Assembly: GCA_963841635.1 (NCBI GenBank)
Contig: CAWJDO010000002.1
Location: forward strand, 2,418,001-2,482,000
DNA length: 64,000 nt
Reading direction: 5' to 3'
DNA from: DASWZN01 sp963841635
GTDB taxonomy: Bacteria; Acidobacteriota; Terriglobia; Bryobacterales; Bryobacteraceae
A model generated the notes under the pieces. It did not search any database. It saw only the letters and a list, made by a program, of their open reading frames with translations, and was not told the origin of the DNA. A program made the position numbers and the translations under genes. Of this stretch, positions 50,429-59,297 are shown piece after piece. Numbering within the stretch: position 1 is the first letter of the stretch; each line of letters starts with the position of its first letter.

Positions 50429-52813
50429 TCACGAGCGGCGCTCCGTGATGAGGGTCTTCAGCGTATCGGCGCCAAATCCGAGCGCGAACACGGCCCCGAT
50501 CGCCTCCAGTGTCGTCAGCGTGGTGGCCTGCTGGCGGGCGGTAGTGACAAGTCCGAAGACCGCCACGGCAAGCACCAGCGCCAGTCGGCTAGCTTCGAGC
50601 ATGGTCTCGGCGTGGGGTTTGGTCCAGCGCCACGCGCGCCGGATGCGCTCCGCGGTGGGCATCGGCCCGATCAGGCGTCCCACTTGAGTTTTCTGCAGGA
50701 TCGGCGCCTGCGTCACCGCTTGGCCGTCCAGGTCGGCGACCTCCACCGAAACATCGTACATGCCGTCCTTGCTGAAGCTGTGATAGACCTCCCATCCGGT
50801 TTCGCACTGCGATCCGTCGCCGAAGCTCCAGGTGCAGGCCCATTCCTGACAGGCCGCGACGTCGTTCAGCAGGTCCCGGTTGAAATGTAGCGCAAAGTGC
50901 ACCGGCGCTTCCGGCTCCGCGATGACCGGCTGGGCCCGGACCACCGCCGCGGGCGGCGTCTTCCGCACCTCGGCCAGCAGCGCCGGCTCGTAAATATCCT
51001 GCCGCATTTCGCCGACGAACAGCCGCGCGAGGCGCAGACACTCGGGGGCGTCCGGACGCAGATAGGCAAACAGCCGCTCGCGATGGGTCTCGAGGCGGGC
51101 CACCGCGCTTCCGGAAGAGGAGCCCGTGACCGCTCCTCCCGCCGCTGCCGCCATGGCCGCCGGTTCCAGGGCCTGGGCGCGCTCCCGCAGCTCACGGAAT
51201 TCGTTCAACAGGCTCACCTTCAGCGTCAACGTGTCGCGGTCGATGTACAGATCCGGTTCCATCGGCGTGCCGATCGAGTTCGACACCTGCTCCACCAGGT
51301 TTCCGAACTCGTCTGGCCAGGCTTTCGCCACGATCGGCAGGCAGCTCTGGATGCGGGTCTCGCGATCCGAGACTTCATTCTCCAGGTCGGTGATCTGCGT
51401 TCCGTCCGCCACCAACGCCAGGTAGTTCCGCGCCTTCTTCACGTCCGCCCGCATGCCTTGAAGCTCTTCGGCGTTGGTGAGTCCGGTCTCGATCGGCGCC
51501 AGGGCTCGCGCGCACGCATCCTCCACCCAGCTCAGCACCGTGGGCGGAATCCCTTGCTGTTGCTGCTGTCGCATCTGGCGCTTGACGATCGAGACATCGT
51601 ATGCGATCGCGCCCCAGGCCTCCACCATGGTCACGTCGTTCTCCAGGCGGTCCAGGAGTTCCGCGAAAGCCGGAAACACCCACCACATGGAGGAGAGGCT
51701 TCTGCAAAGGCGTTTGGGGTGCGATGCCAGCAGGACGCGCCACTGCGACGGGATGTCGGTGCCCAGAGCGTCAATCTGCTGGCTCAGCGCGTTGAGGCGC
51801 CGCTGCACCGCGAGCGCCCGCGTGGTGTTCGGCATCCCGCAATGCACCCAGATCGACGCGATGCCACCCGCCGTGAGCAGCAGGAACACGCAAATCACAT
51901 TGGCGAATTCCTGAAAGCCGTCGCTCCAGAACCGTATGCGGGCCGATACCGGCAGCACCTTTGCCGCCAGCGGTGGAATCGCCTCCTGACCCAACACCGG
52001 TTCCAGAAGCACGTCGCCGCTCTCGATCTCGTCCTTCAGCGTGCCCGCCGCCAGGAATTGCGAGAACCAGCCCAGCACTCCCGACCCTCTCGGACTCACC
52101 GGCGTAAAATCCAGGAACGCGCTGCCATTGGCCGGGAGATCCACGAATGGATTGGGCGAAACTCGCAGGTCGTTGCCCAGTCTCAGCGACCAGCGGAAGC
52201 GATACGACATCGGATCGCCGTTCACAAGCCGGACCAGCAGTTTGCCGCCGCCGCTTCCCAAGGCCGAGAATCTTATCTCAGGCGGATCGGTAGGGCCGGC
52301 GTCGATGCGAACGTTGAAAGCCGCTGGAATATGGACCTCGCGCAGCAGCGCTTGTGTCGCTCCACTGCGCGTGCGGATGTCCTCGTCATTGTTCTGGATC
52401 ACGGCCGTCGACTCCCCGGCCTCCCAGAGTTTGGACACGCTCAGCTTCACGTTCAGCACTCCGCCGGCAGGAAGTGGAGCTCCGTTCAGCACGGCCTTGT
52501 CGGCTTCGTTGGTTGCACTGAACACCGATGCCGCGCCCAAGGGATAGGGCGCTCCGGTCGCCGGCTGGTGCACGAAGTCCGTGGTGCTCAGGTGGACCGC
52601 CAGAGGCTGCGAGCCCGTGTTCCGAAGTGCGATCGCGACCGTTACCGTGCCGCTCGGGTCAGCCAGCAGGACGGGGATATCGTCGGCCACCAGGGCGCTC
52701 TGCGCGAAAGCGGGGCAAACCCAGCAGCACGCCAGCACAGCGGCCGCGGCAAGCGGCTTCCGCACACCGGCGAAGACGTTCCCCGTTAGTCGAACGCAGG
52801 TCGCGGAGCCCAT
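50429..52813 (-). CDS. Membrane protein with a PKD-like domain, function unknown
   Basis: A 794-residue protein I cannot assign to a named family. It has a signal peptide (PLAAAAVLACCWVCPAFAQ), a beta-rich exported part (residues ~40-290), a transmembrane helix (NVICVFLLLTAGGIASIWV), a long helical cytoplasmic part with a QQQQQ tract, a PKD-like strand set (WACTWSFGDGSQCETGW, DGMYDVSVEV at ~660-700) and two C-terminal hydrophobic segments. The PKD-type domain after the first helix is an odd placement, since these domains are usually outside the cell. The neighbouring muramidase-like gene suggests a cell-envelope role. Confidence 0.6.
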   Translation of the reverse strand: MGSATCVRLTGNVFAGVRKPLAAAAVLACCWVCPAFAQSALVADDIPVLLADPSGTVTVAIALRNTGSQPLAVHLSTTDFVHQPATGAPYPLGAASVFSATNEADKAVLNGAPLPAGGVLNVKLSVSKLWEAGESTAVIQNNDEDIRTRSGATQALLREVHIPAAFNVRIDAGPTDPPEIRFSALGSGGGKLLVRLVNGDPMSYRFRWSLRLGNDLRVSPNPFVDLPANGSAFLDFTPVSPRGSGVLGWFSQFLAAGTLKDEIESGDVLLEPVLGQEAIPPLAAKVLPVSARIRFWSDGFQEFANVICVFLLLTAGGIASIWVHCGMPNTTRALAVQRRLNALSQQIDALGTDIPSQWRVLLASHPKRLCRSLSSMWWVFPAFAELLDRLENDVTMVEAWGAIAYDVSIVKRQMRQQQQQGIPPTVLSWVEDACARALAPIETGLTNAEELQGMRADVKKARNYLALVADGTQITDLENEVSDRETRIQSCLPIVAKAWPDEFGNLVEQVSNSIGTPMEPDLYIDRDTLTLKVSLLNEFRELRERAQALEPAAMAAAAGGAVTGSSSGSAVARLETHRERLFAYLRPDAPECLRLARLFVGEMRQDIYEPALLAEVRKTPPAAVVRAQPVIAEPEAPVHFALHFNRDLLNDVAACQEWACTWSFGDGSQCETGWEVYHSFSKDGMYDVSVEVADLDGQAVTQAPILQKTQVGRLIGPMPTAERIRRAWRWTKPHAETMLEASRLALVLAVAVFGLVTTARQQATTLTTLEAIGAVFALGFGADTLKTLITERRS

Positions 52814-52902
52814 GTTCCCCCCTTACGCCGGCGCCCCCGGCGCACCACGCCTCTGAGTCTTTATAGCGGAATCCTATCACACAAAAAGGACTTTGTGCAG
52901 GC

Positions 52903-52977
52903 CTGTGGGGCAGGCGTCCACGCCTGCAGCGGTTCCAGACCCCCCTCGGCAACCGTCGCCGACAGGCTGCCCCACAG
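52903..52977. repeat. MITE-like palindromic element with 11-bp terminal inverted repeats
   Basis: CTGTGGGGCAG (52903-52913) and its exact complement CTGCCCCACAG (52967-52977) bound a 75-base element. Inside, GCAGGCGTCCACGCCTGC forms another hairpin. The GTGGGGCAGG core recurs near 60104 and 62793. It lies between the divergent-looking ends of the PKD gene promoter and the esterase gene. Confidence 0.75.
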
Positions 52978-53003
52978 ACGAACCAGATCAGGCGGTCAGA
53001 GAC

Positions 53004-54692
53004 CTACGCTACCGGCAGCGCTTTCCTGGCCTCCCTGTCGGGATCGTTCTTCGCCTCCGAGGTATCGTCGAGCACCATCGTCTCTCCGCTGGCGGAGGAA
53101 TACCTGGGCCAGGTGGGAAGGCCGCCGCGATTGGGATCGCCTGTCTTCATGAATTGCAGCAAAGCGCCGGCCATCTTGGCCGATAGCGCTCTCGGCCTCG
53201 GGCCGCCGCCCGTATGGGTGAGCATCACATCCGTGTTGTAGAACCAGAAGCAAATATCCACGCAGTGGAACGCGCGTAAGCGGTTGTCGAACAGAGGAGG
53301 CTGCCAGGCGAACCAATCGACATACACCGGGGCGGGCTGCCTGGATTTGACGTCCGCGAGCGCCACCACGCCCTGCCGGTTGCTGCTGACGAGCGTCCAG
53401 ATTTCCACCGGCTTCCTGCCCGGGAAGGCCTTCACGTAGGAGTCGACGACCTCCTTCGCCTTGTCCCCGAAGCCTGGGCCGAAGCCCGCTCTTTGCCTGA
53501 CTCTTTCCACCACCTGATCGAGCGTGACCGATTCCAGCGAGGCATCCGCCCAGCTCATCGACATCTCGTTCTGAACGGAACTGATGATCATCGGCACGTT
53601 CGCTGCCGTGGGCGCTGCCTCGGGATCGTAGGGGTGCTGGGGCAGAAAGGCGCCGTCCACCACGGGGCTGAATCCGCGCATCAGGCCGCCCGCGGCGCCT
53701 GCATCCTTCGCCCAGGTGCGCTGCGCTCTGGTGGCAATGGCGTAGAAGTCCTTCCAGGGCAGGGCCTGCAACTTGTCCAACTCATCGGGCTTGAGCCCGG
53801 CCTCTTTCAGCACCTCCGCGCCCAGTCTCTCGGAACGAGCCTTCTCTCCTGCTTTCCGGGATGCCCCGCTCAGCACGACCGCCCTGTGGAAGAGCCCCTT
53901 GGCTGAAGGCATCGCCGTGAGGACGCAGACTTTCGCGCCGCCGCCCGATTGCCCCATGATGGTGACGTTTCCCGGATCGCCGCCGAATTCGGCGATGTTG
54001 TCGCGAACCCACTCCAGAGCGGCCACGATGTCCAGCATGCCGACATTTCCGGACGCGGCGAATTTCTCCCCGCCCACGCCGGCGAGATTGCAGAACCCCA
54101 GGGGACCCAGCCGGTGATTGACGGAGCAAAAAACCACGTCGCCGAAACGGGCGAAGTTCTCGCCGTTGTAGCCGTCCTGCTCGATCCCGTTGCCGTTCGT
54201 GTAGCCGCCGCCGTGGATCCAGAACATCACGGGTCTTTTCTTGCCGTCGCCGGTCTTGGGCGTGAGGACGTTGATGCGGAGACAATCCTCGCTGGCGTCG
54301 CTATAGTTCCAATGATCGCGGAATGAGGCGTATTTGTTGGTGTAGCGGTTGTCCATGTTTTGAGGCGCCACATCGCCCCACCAGAGCGCCGGGTAGACGT
54401 CGGTCCATGGTTTGGGCTTCTGGGGAGGCATGAACCGGTTTGCCCCGGACGTGTCCGCGCCATAGGGCATGCCGAGGAAGTAGTGCATGCCCCGCAGCAC
54501 GTACCCTCTGACCTTTCCATACTGGGTTGTTGCCACCGCGATATTGTCGCCGACAAGCAGAACCTGCCCGCCCGAGTCTGCCGCCTCTTTGGCGGCCTGA
54601 GCAAACCCGTTGGACGCTGCCGCCCCAGCGACGGCAATTCCGGACGCGCTCGTCCCGATTGCCTGCATGAACTGGCGTCTGTTCGATTTCAT
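53004..54692 (-). CDS. Tat-exported type-B carboxylesterase
   Basis: A 562-residue alpha/beta hydrolase of the carboxylesterase/para-nitrobenzyl esterase family. ATG 54692 follows GGAGGAG and opens a Tat leader (SNRRQFMQAIGTSASGIAVAG). Motifs: SEDCLRINV, HGGGYTNGNG for the oxyanion hole, and nucleophile serine in GQSGGGAKV. It hydrolyses carboxylic esters, probably in the periplasm. Longer upstream starts add arginine-rich sequence with no signal. No operon partner is evident. Confidence 0.9.
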   Translation of the reverse strand: MKSNRRQFMQAIGTSASGIAVAGAAASNGFAQAAKEAADSGGQVLLVGDNIAVATTQYGKVRGYVLRGMHYFLGMPYGADTSGANRFMPPQKPKPWTDVYPALWWGDVAPQNMDNRYTNKYASFRDHWNYSDASEDCLRINVLTPKTGDGKKRPVMFWIHGGGYTNGNGIEQDGYNGENFARFGDVVFCSVNHRLGPLGFCNLAGVGGEKFAASGNVGMLDIVAALEWVRDNIAEFGGDPGNVTIMGQSGGGAKVCVLTAMPSAKGLFHRAVVLSGASRKAGEKARSERLGAEVLKEAGLKPDELDKLQALPWKDFYAIATRAQRTWAKDAGAAGGLMRGFSPVVDGAFLPQHPYDPEAAPTAANVPMIISSVQNEMSMSWADASLESVTLDQVVERVRQRAGFGPGFGDKAKEVVDSYVKAFPGRKPVEIWTLVSSNRQGVVALADVKSRQPAPVYVDWFAWQPPLFDNRLRAFHCVDICFWFYNTDVMLTHTGGGPRPRALSAKMAGALLQFMKTGDPNRGGLPTWPRYSSASGETMVLDDTSEAKNDPDREARKALPVA

Positions 54693-55017
54693 GATTTGAA
54701 CTCCTCCTGGCCCGCAAAACAGTATACCGGCTGCGCCACATAGACGTGGAGACCAGCGAACGTTCGTTACCGAGCGGCCGTTACCGAGCCGCGACCGCAA
54801 GGGAGCGGTCCGTGCGTCGGCTCAAAGCCTTCCACGGTGAACGGCGCCATTGGCTCCCTATATCCTCATCCTTCCACAACGCCTGGGTGCTTCCGTCCCG
54901 TGCCCAGCGCTTTCGATCGAGTCCGTCGCTGCCCAATCGCTTCAGCTCGCGGCACGGCGCAACGTCTCTGTCGTGCACCCGGTTGCGACTACCTGCCCGC
55001 GGACACATACTCTGAAG
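54693..55017. other. Intergenic region between divergent esterase and TrhA genes
   Basis: About 325 bases. It holds a short direct repeat, CGTTACCGAGC at about 54766 and 54780, but no gene, no clear promoter pair and no terminator that I can support. Confidence 0.4.
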
Positions 55018-55671
55018 ATGGGTAAAGACAGGCCACCCACGCTGGGCGAAGAGATCGCCAACAGCATCACACACGGAGTCGGTGCGGTACTCAGCATCGC
55101 CGGGCTCGTGGCCTTGGTGCTGGCCTCGCTCGATCGCTCGGCCTGGCAGATCGTCGCCTGCGCGATCTATGGGACCAGCCTGGTGCTGCTCTACATTTCC
55201 TCCACCATCTACCATGCTCTGGCCAACAACCGTGCCAAGCGGGTTTTCAAGATCCTCGATCACTCCTCGATTTACGTGTTGATTGCCGGCACATATACGC
55301 CATTCACGCTGATCACCCTGCGCGGGCCATGGGGATGGAGTCTCTTTGGAGTCGTCTGGGGGCTATGCCTGTGCGGGGTTGTTTGTAAGTCGCTGTGGAT
55401 CGACCGGCTCAAGGTTGCCTCCACCGTGGTCTATCTGCTGATGGGTTGGTGCGCGGTGCTTGCGGTCCGGCCGCTGCTCGGAGCCTTGTCGTGGACCGGT
55501 TTCCTGTGGCTGCTTGCGGGTGGCCTTTGCTACACGGCGGGAGTGGCGTTCTACGTGAATTCCCGCAGGTTCGCGCACTTCGTCTGGCACCTGTTTGTGC
55601 TGGCCGGCAGTTTGTGCCACTACTGGGCGGTATTCCGTTACGTCCTGCGCGCGCCACGCTCCATTTCCTGA
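55018..55671 (+). CDS. trhA: Hemolysin III / TrhA family membrane protein
   Basis: A 217-residue protein from ATG 55018, where similarity begins (PTLGEEIANSITHGVGAVLS). Seven transmembrane helices and the family's metal-binding histidines: STIYHAL, LDHSSIYVLIAGTYTPF, and HFVWHLFVLAGSLCHY near the end. TrhA proteins belong to the PAQR-like superfamily and influence membrane homeostasis; haemolysis is historical naming. The ribosome-binding site is weak. It lies 75 bases upstream of the polyphosphate kinase genes on the same strand. Confidence 0.9.
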   Translation: MGKDRPPTLGEEIANSITHGVGAVLSIAGLVALVLASLDRSAWQIVACAIYGTSLVLLYISSTIYHALANNRAKRVFKILDHSSIYVLIAGTYTPFTLITLRGPWGWSLFGVVWGLCLCGVVCKSLWIDRLKVASTVVYLLMGWCAVLAVRPLLGALSWTGFLWLLAGGLCYTAGVAFYVNSRRFAHFVWHLFVLAGSLCHYWAVFRYVLRAPRSIS

Positions 55672-55746
55672 CGGCGTCGCACTCCGATCGTTACATTCGT
55701 GTGACGACACCCCGCTTGCTCGATCAAGCTACCCTGTTAGTGAGCC

Positions 55747-56688
55747 ATGGCCAGGAACGCGCCGGACCCACGGAAGAAGAATGCGCGGCGCCTCGACGCC
55801 TCCGCCAAGCCCGATGACAGCGCCGATCGGAGCACGGAAGCTCCCGACCTCGACGACCCACAGTATTATCTGAATCGTGAGCTGAGTTTGCTGGCGTTTC
55901 AGCGCAGGGTTTTGGAGGAGGCCGAGGACAATTCCAACCCGCTTCTCGAACGCGTGAAGTTCCTCTCGATTCTTGGCTCGAACCTGGATGAGTTCTTCAT
56001 GGTGCGCGTAGCCGCTCTCGCCGCGCAACTCGACGCCGGAACCCTGGATGTGGGGCCCGACGGCATGACGCTCCGGGCACAACTGGTCGCAATCCGCCGC
56101 GAGGTGAAGCGGATTCTCAAAGAGGCCCACAAGTGTCTTGAGAGCCTGCTGCCCCCGCTCGAAGAACAGGGCCTGCGCATACACGAATACCGCACACTGG
56201 GCCCCTCGCAGGTAGCCATTACCCAGGAGTACTTCACCCAAACCGTATTCCCGGTTCTCACCCCGCTCGCCTTCGATCCAGGCCGGCCGTTCCCTCACAT
56301 TTCAAATCTGAGCCTCAACCTGGCCGTCTTGATCAGGGACGCGCTCGGGCACGAGCACTTCGCGCGCGTCAAGGTGCCCGATTCGCTGCCTCCACTGGTG
56401 CCCATCAACCTGGCGGCCAACTCGAAGGCGAAGAATCGCGCCAAGCGGGTCGACATGGTCTGGCTGGAAGAGATCATCGCAGCGAATCTGAACGCGCTGT
56501 TCCCGGGAATGGAGGTGCTCGAATCCTATCCGTTCCACGTCACGCGCGATGCGGAGATGGCCATCAAGGAACTCGAGGCGGAAGACCTGCTCGAAACAAT
56601 TGAGGAAGGCGTACGCCAGCGGCGTTTCGGGACCGTGATTCGCCTCATGGTCACGCAGGATATGCCTGCCCCCATTCTCGGATTCTGA
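55747..56688 (+). CDS. ppk1: Polyphosphate kinase 1, N-terminal half (separate frame)
   Basis: A 313-residue frame containing the N-terminal and head domains of PPK1: YYLNRELSLLAFQRRVLEEA, LSILGSNLDEFFMVRVA, PVLTPLAFDPGRPFPHISN, and RRFGTVIRLMVTQDMP. PPK1 makes polyphosphate from ATP. Normal PPK1 is one chain of ~690-720 residues; here the frame stops at 56688 within the domain boundary. Around 56669-56673 there is a run of five C; a -1 shift there would continue as RILMTNLEVEP, exactly what family members have next. Alternatively the TGATG at 56686-56690 couples translation of two separate subunits. Confidence 0.88.
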   Translation: MARNAPDPRKKNARRLDASAKPDDSADRSTEAPDLDDPQYYLNRELSLLAFQRRVLEEAEDNSNPLLERVKFLSILGSNLDEFFMVRVAALAAQLDAGTLDVGPDGMTLRAQLVAIRREVKRILKEAHKCLESLLPPLEEQGLRIHEYRTLGPSQVAITQEYFTQTVFPVLTPLAFDPGRPFPHISNLSLNLAVLIRDALGHEHFARVKVPDSLPPLVPINLAANSKAKNRAKRVDMVWLEEIIAANLNALFPGMEVLESYPFHVTRDAEMAIKELEAEDLLETIEEGVRQRRFGTVIRLMVTQDMPAPILGF

Positions 56689-57959
56689 TGACGAACCTCG
56701 AGGTGGAACCCAGGACCGTCTATCGGACCTCAGGCCCGCTGTCCCTGAAGCGCCTGATGAGCATCTATGCCCTCGACCGCCCGGAACTGAAAGAACCTCC
56801 CTTCGTTCCCGCCGTGCTCCAGAACCTCATACCGGATTGTGACGACGAGGACATCTTCAGCCTCATACGGCGGCAGAACGTTCTGCTCCATCATCCGTTC
56901 GATTCGTTCCAGCCGGTAATCGAGTTCCTCGAAAAGGCCGCTCGCGACCCCAGCGTTGTCGCCATCAAGATCTGCCTCTATCGCGTGGGCCGCAACTCTC
57001 CGGTGGTGGAATCGCTGCTCGAGGCGATCGAGGAAGACAAGCAGGTCGCCGCGCTGGTGGAACTCAAAGCCCGCTTCGACGAGGAGAGCAACATCGAGTG
57101 GGCCCGCGCCCTGGAGCGTGCCGGGGTGCACGTCGTATACGGTCTGGTGGGTCTGAAGATCCACTCGAAGGTGGCGCTCGTCGTGCGTCAGGAAGGCGGC
57201 CGGATGGTGCGCTACGTTCACCTCTCGACCGGCAACTACAATGCGGTGACCGCGCACCTCTACACCGATATCGGAATGCTGACGGCGGACGAAGAGATCG
57301 CCGACGATGCGGCGGACCTGTTCAACTACCTCACCGGCTACTCCGCCAAATCGGACTATCGCAAGCTGCTGGTAGCTCCGGTCAACCTGCGCTCGCGCCT
57401 GGAGGCGTTCATCGAGCGGGAAATCGAGCACGCGCGGAAGGGCCAGGGCGGGCGATTGATCTTCAAGGTGAACTCTCTGGTGGACCGCCGCTTCATTCAA
57501 TTGCTCTATCGAGCCTCGGCCGCGGGCGTGAAAATCGATCTCCTGGTGCGAGGTATATGCTGCCTGCGGCCGGGCCTGCCGGGGCTGAGCGAGAACATCC
57601 GGGTGATCAGCGTCGTCGGAAGATTTCTGGAACACAGCCGCGTCTTCTACTTTAACAACGGGGGCGACGAGCAGCTCTATCTCGGAAGCGCGGACCTGAT
57701 GCCGCGCAACATCGACCACCGCGTCGAAGTGCTATTCCCGGTCGAGGACCCCAAAATGCTGCGCCGCATCCACGAGAATATCCTGACTGTGTACCTTGGC
57801 GACACCGTCAAGGCACGCCGGATGATGTCCGACGGCTCCTATGTGCGGGTGAAAGCGGGTGACGGGGATCGCAAGGGACTCAACAGCCAGGAGTGGCTCC
57901 TGAGCAGCCGCCGCCGCCTGTCCGAGAAGGTCCGCGCACGAAACCGGCCCCGTCCGTAA
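56688..57959 (+). CDS. ppk1: Polyphosphate kinase 1, catalytic C-terminal half (separate frame)
   Basis: A 423-residue frame holding the catalytic domains. It starts at ATG 56688, which shares one base with the upstream stop. Motifs: RRQNVLLHHPFDSFQPV, the autophosphorylated histidine in GLKIHSKVALV, STGNYNAVTAHLYTDIGM, and YLGSADLMPRNIDHRVEV with the second conserved histidine. In family members the sequence NLEVEP directly follows the region at which the first frame ends, so no catalytic residue is lost. Whether the two frames give one or two polypeptides is unknown. Confidence 0.9.
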   Translation: MTNLEVEPRTVYRTSGPLSLKRLMSIYALDRPELKEPPFVPAVLQNLIPDCDDEDIFSLIRRQNVLLHHPFDSFQPVIEFLEKAARDPSVVAIKICLYRVGRNSPVVESLLEAIEEDKQVAALVELKARFDEESNIEWARALERAGVHVVYGLVGLKIHSKVALVVRQEGGRMVRYVHLSTGNYNAVTAHLYTDIGMLTADEEIADDAADLFNYLTGYSAKSDYRKLLVAPVNLRSRLEAFIEREIEHARKGQGGRLIFKVNSLVDRRFIQLLYRASAAGVKIDLLVRGICCLRPGLPGLSENIRVISVVGRFLEHSRVFYFNNGGDEQLYLGSADLMPRNIDHRVEVLFPVEDPKMLRRIHENILTVYLGDTVKARRMMSDGSYVRVKAGDGDRKGLNSQEWLLSSRRRLSEKVRARNRPRP

Positions 57960-58181
57960 CTTGCGCGGTTCGCGCAGCCCCCTGCTTCGCTACTGTGCCG
58001 GCGAATCGCAGGACCCCGACCCGGCCACGCTATTTCCGATCCTCGAGAACCAGTTCGGCGCCATCCGAAGCAAAGCGCCACATTCAAGAGCGAAGCGGGA
58101 GGGCGGGCTTCAGCCCCGGCACTGCCCTACTACGCGATTCGCGGCGGATGCCAGCCAGTCTCTTGCGGTACGATTGTGAGC

Positions 58182-59297
58182 ATGGAGGGGCGAATCGAAC
58201 AGCGGGAATCCCAGCCAATCAGCGGGCCCGAAGCGGCGAGCGCAATACCTGGCCTCCCGCAGCCGGTAGCCGCACCACTCACCCGCGCGGCCATCTTCCT
58301 GGTCGTGACGATAAACCCAGGCCCCGCCCATCTCACCGCCGTTCGGGCGTTCTGCGGGGACTTCGCCGCGCTGTTGCGCGCGGTGGAATTCCGCGACATG
58401 GAAGCGAGTCTCTCTTGCGTGTTGGGGGTCGGTGCCGAAGCCTGGGACCGCCTCTTTGGGCCGCCGCGCCCGGCGGAGTTGCATCCGTTTCGTGAGATTC
58501 ACAGCGCGGCCCGCTACGCGGTCTCCACGCCCGGCGACCTGCTGTTCCACATTCGCGCGAAGCGCATGGATTTGTGCTTCGAGCTGGCAACCCAAATCAT
58601 GGCTCGCCTCGGAAATGCCGTTTCGCCCGTGGATGAGGTGCAGGGATTCCGTTTCTTCGACGACCGCGATCTCCTCGGCTTTGTCGACGGCACCGAGAAC
58701 CCAAGGGGCGGAGCGGTGACCGATGCCGTGCTCATTGGTCAAGAGGACGCCGCGTTCGCCGGCGGCAGTTACGTAATCGTGCAGAAGTATCTTCACGACC
58801 TGGACGGATGGAATGCGCTGTCCACGGAGGCGCAGGAGCGAATCATCGGCCGCGCCAAGCTCTCGGACATCGAGTTGGACGATTCCGTAAAGCCAACCTC
58901 GGCGCACAACGCGCTCACCACCATCGTTGAGGACGGAAAAGAGATCAAGGTCCTGCGCGACAACATGCCCTTCGGCCGGCCCGGATACGCTGAATTTGGC
59001 ACCTATTTCATTGGCTACAGCCGTTCGCCCCGCACGATCGAGCAGATGCTCGAGAACATGTTCATAGGACGGCCGCCCGGCAACTACGACCGGCTGCTCG
59101 ACTTCAGCCGGGCCGTCACCGGAAACCTGTTCTTCGTGCCGTCGGCGACATTTCTGGAGAACGTGACCGAAGACCCGCCGGCGGCTGTAGAGCCTTCCGC
59201 CGCCCCGGCGCCGGTCGAACCCCGTCCGTCTGGCCATTCGGACAACGATGGCTCGCTCCACATCGGTTCTCTCAAAGGAGATGTCTCACATGAATAA
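58182..59297 (+). CDS. DyP-type heme peroxidase with encapsulin targeting peptide
   Basis: A 371-residue DyP peroxidase, started at ATG 58182 (a GTG two codons upstream is possible). It has the GxxDG motif with distal Asp169 (GFVDGTENP), the probable heme-ligand His242 (SAHNALT) and the conserved arginine in FIGYSRSP. After residue ~330 a proline/alanine-rich linker leads to DGSLHIGSLKG (residues 356-366), the known encapsulin cargo-loading signature. The encapsulin gene overlaps its end by eight bases. The enzyme is therefore expected to be packed inside the shell and to handle peroxide or oxidise dye-like substrates. Confidence 0.95.
   Translation: MEGRIEQRESQPISGPEAASAIPGLPQPVAAPLTRAAIFLVVTINPGPAHLTAVRAFCGDFAALLRAVEFRDMEASLSCVLGVGAEAWDRLFGPPRPAELHPFREIHSAARYAVSTPGDLLFHIRAKRMDLCFELATQIMARLGNAVSPVDEVQGFRFFDDRDLLGFVDGTENPRGGAVTDAVLIGQEDAAFAGGSYVIVQKYLHDLDGWNALSTEAQERIIGRAKLSDIELDDSVKPTSAHNALTTIVEDGKEIKVLRDNMPFGRPGYAEFGTYFIGYSRSPRTIEQMLENMFIGRPPGNYDRLLDFSRAVTGNLFFVPSATFLENVTEDPPAAVEPSAAPAPVEPRPSGHSDNDGSLHIGSLKGDVSHE

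Noticed and set aside
54722..54727. GTATAC upstream of the esterase gene
   Set aside because: A single box without the second copy six bases away, so not counted as a regulon operator.
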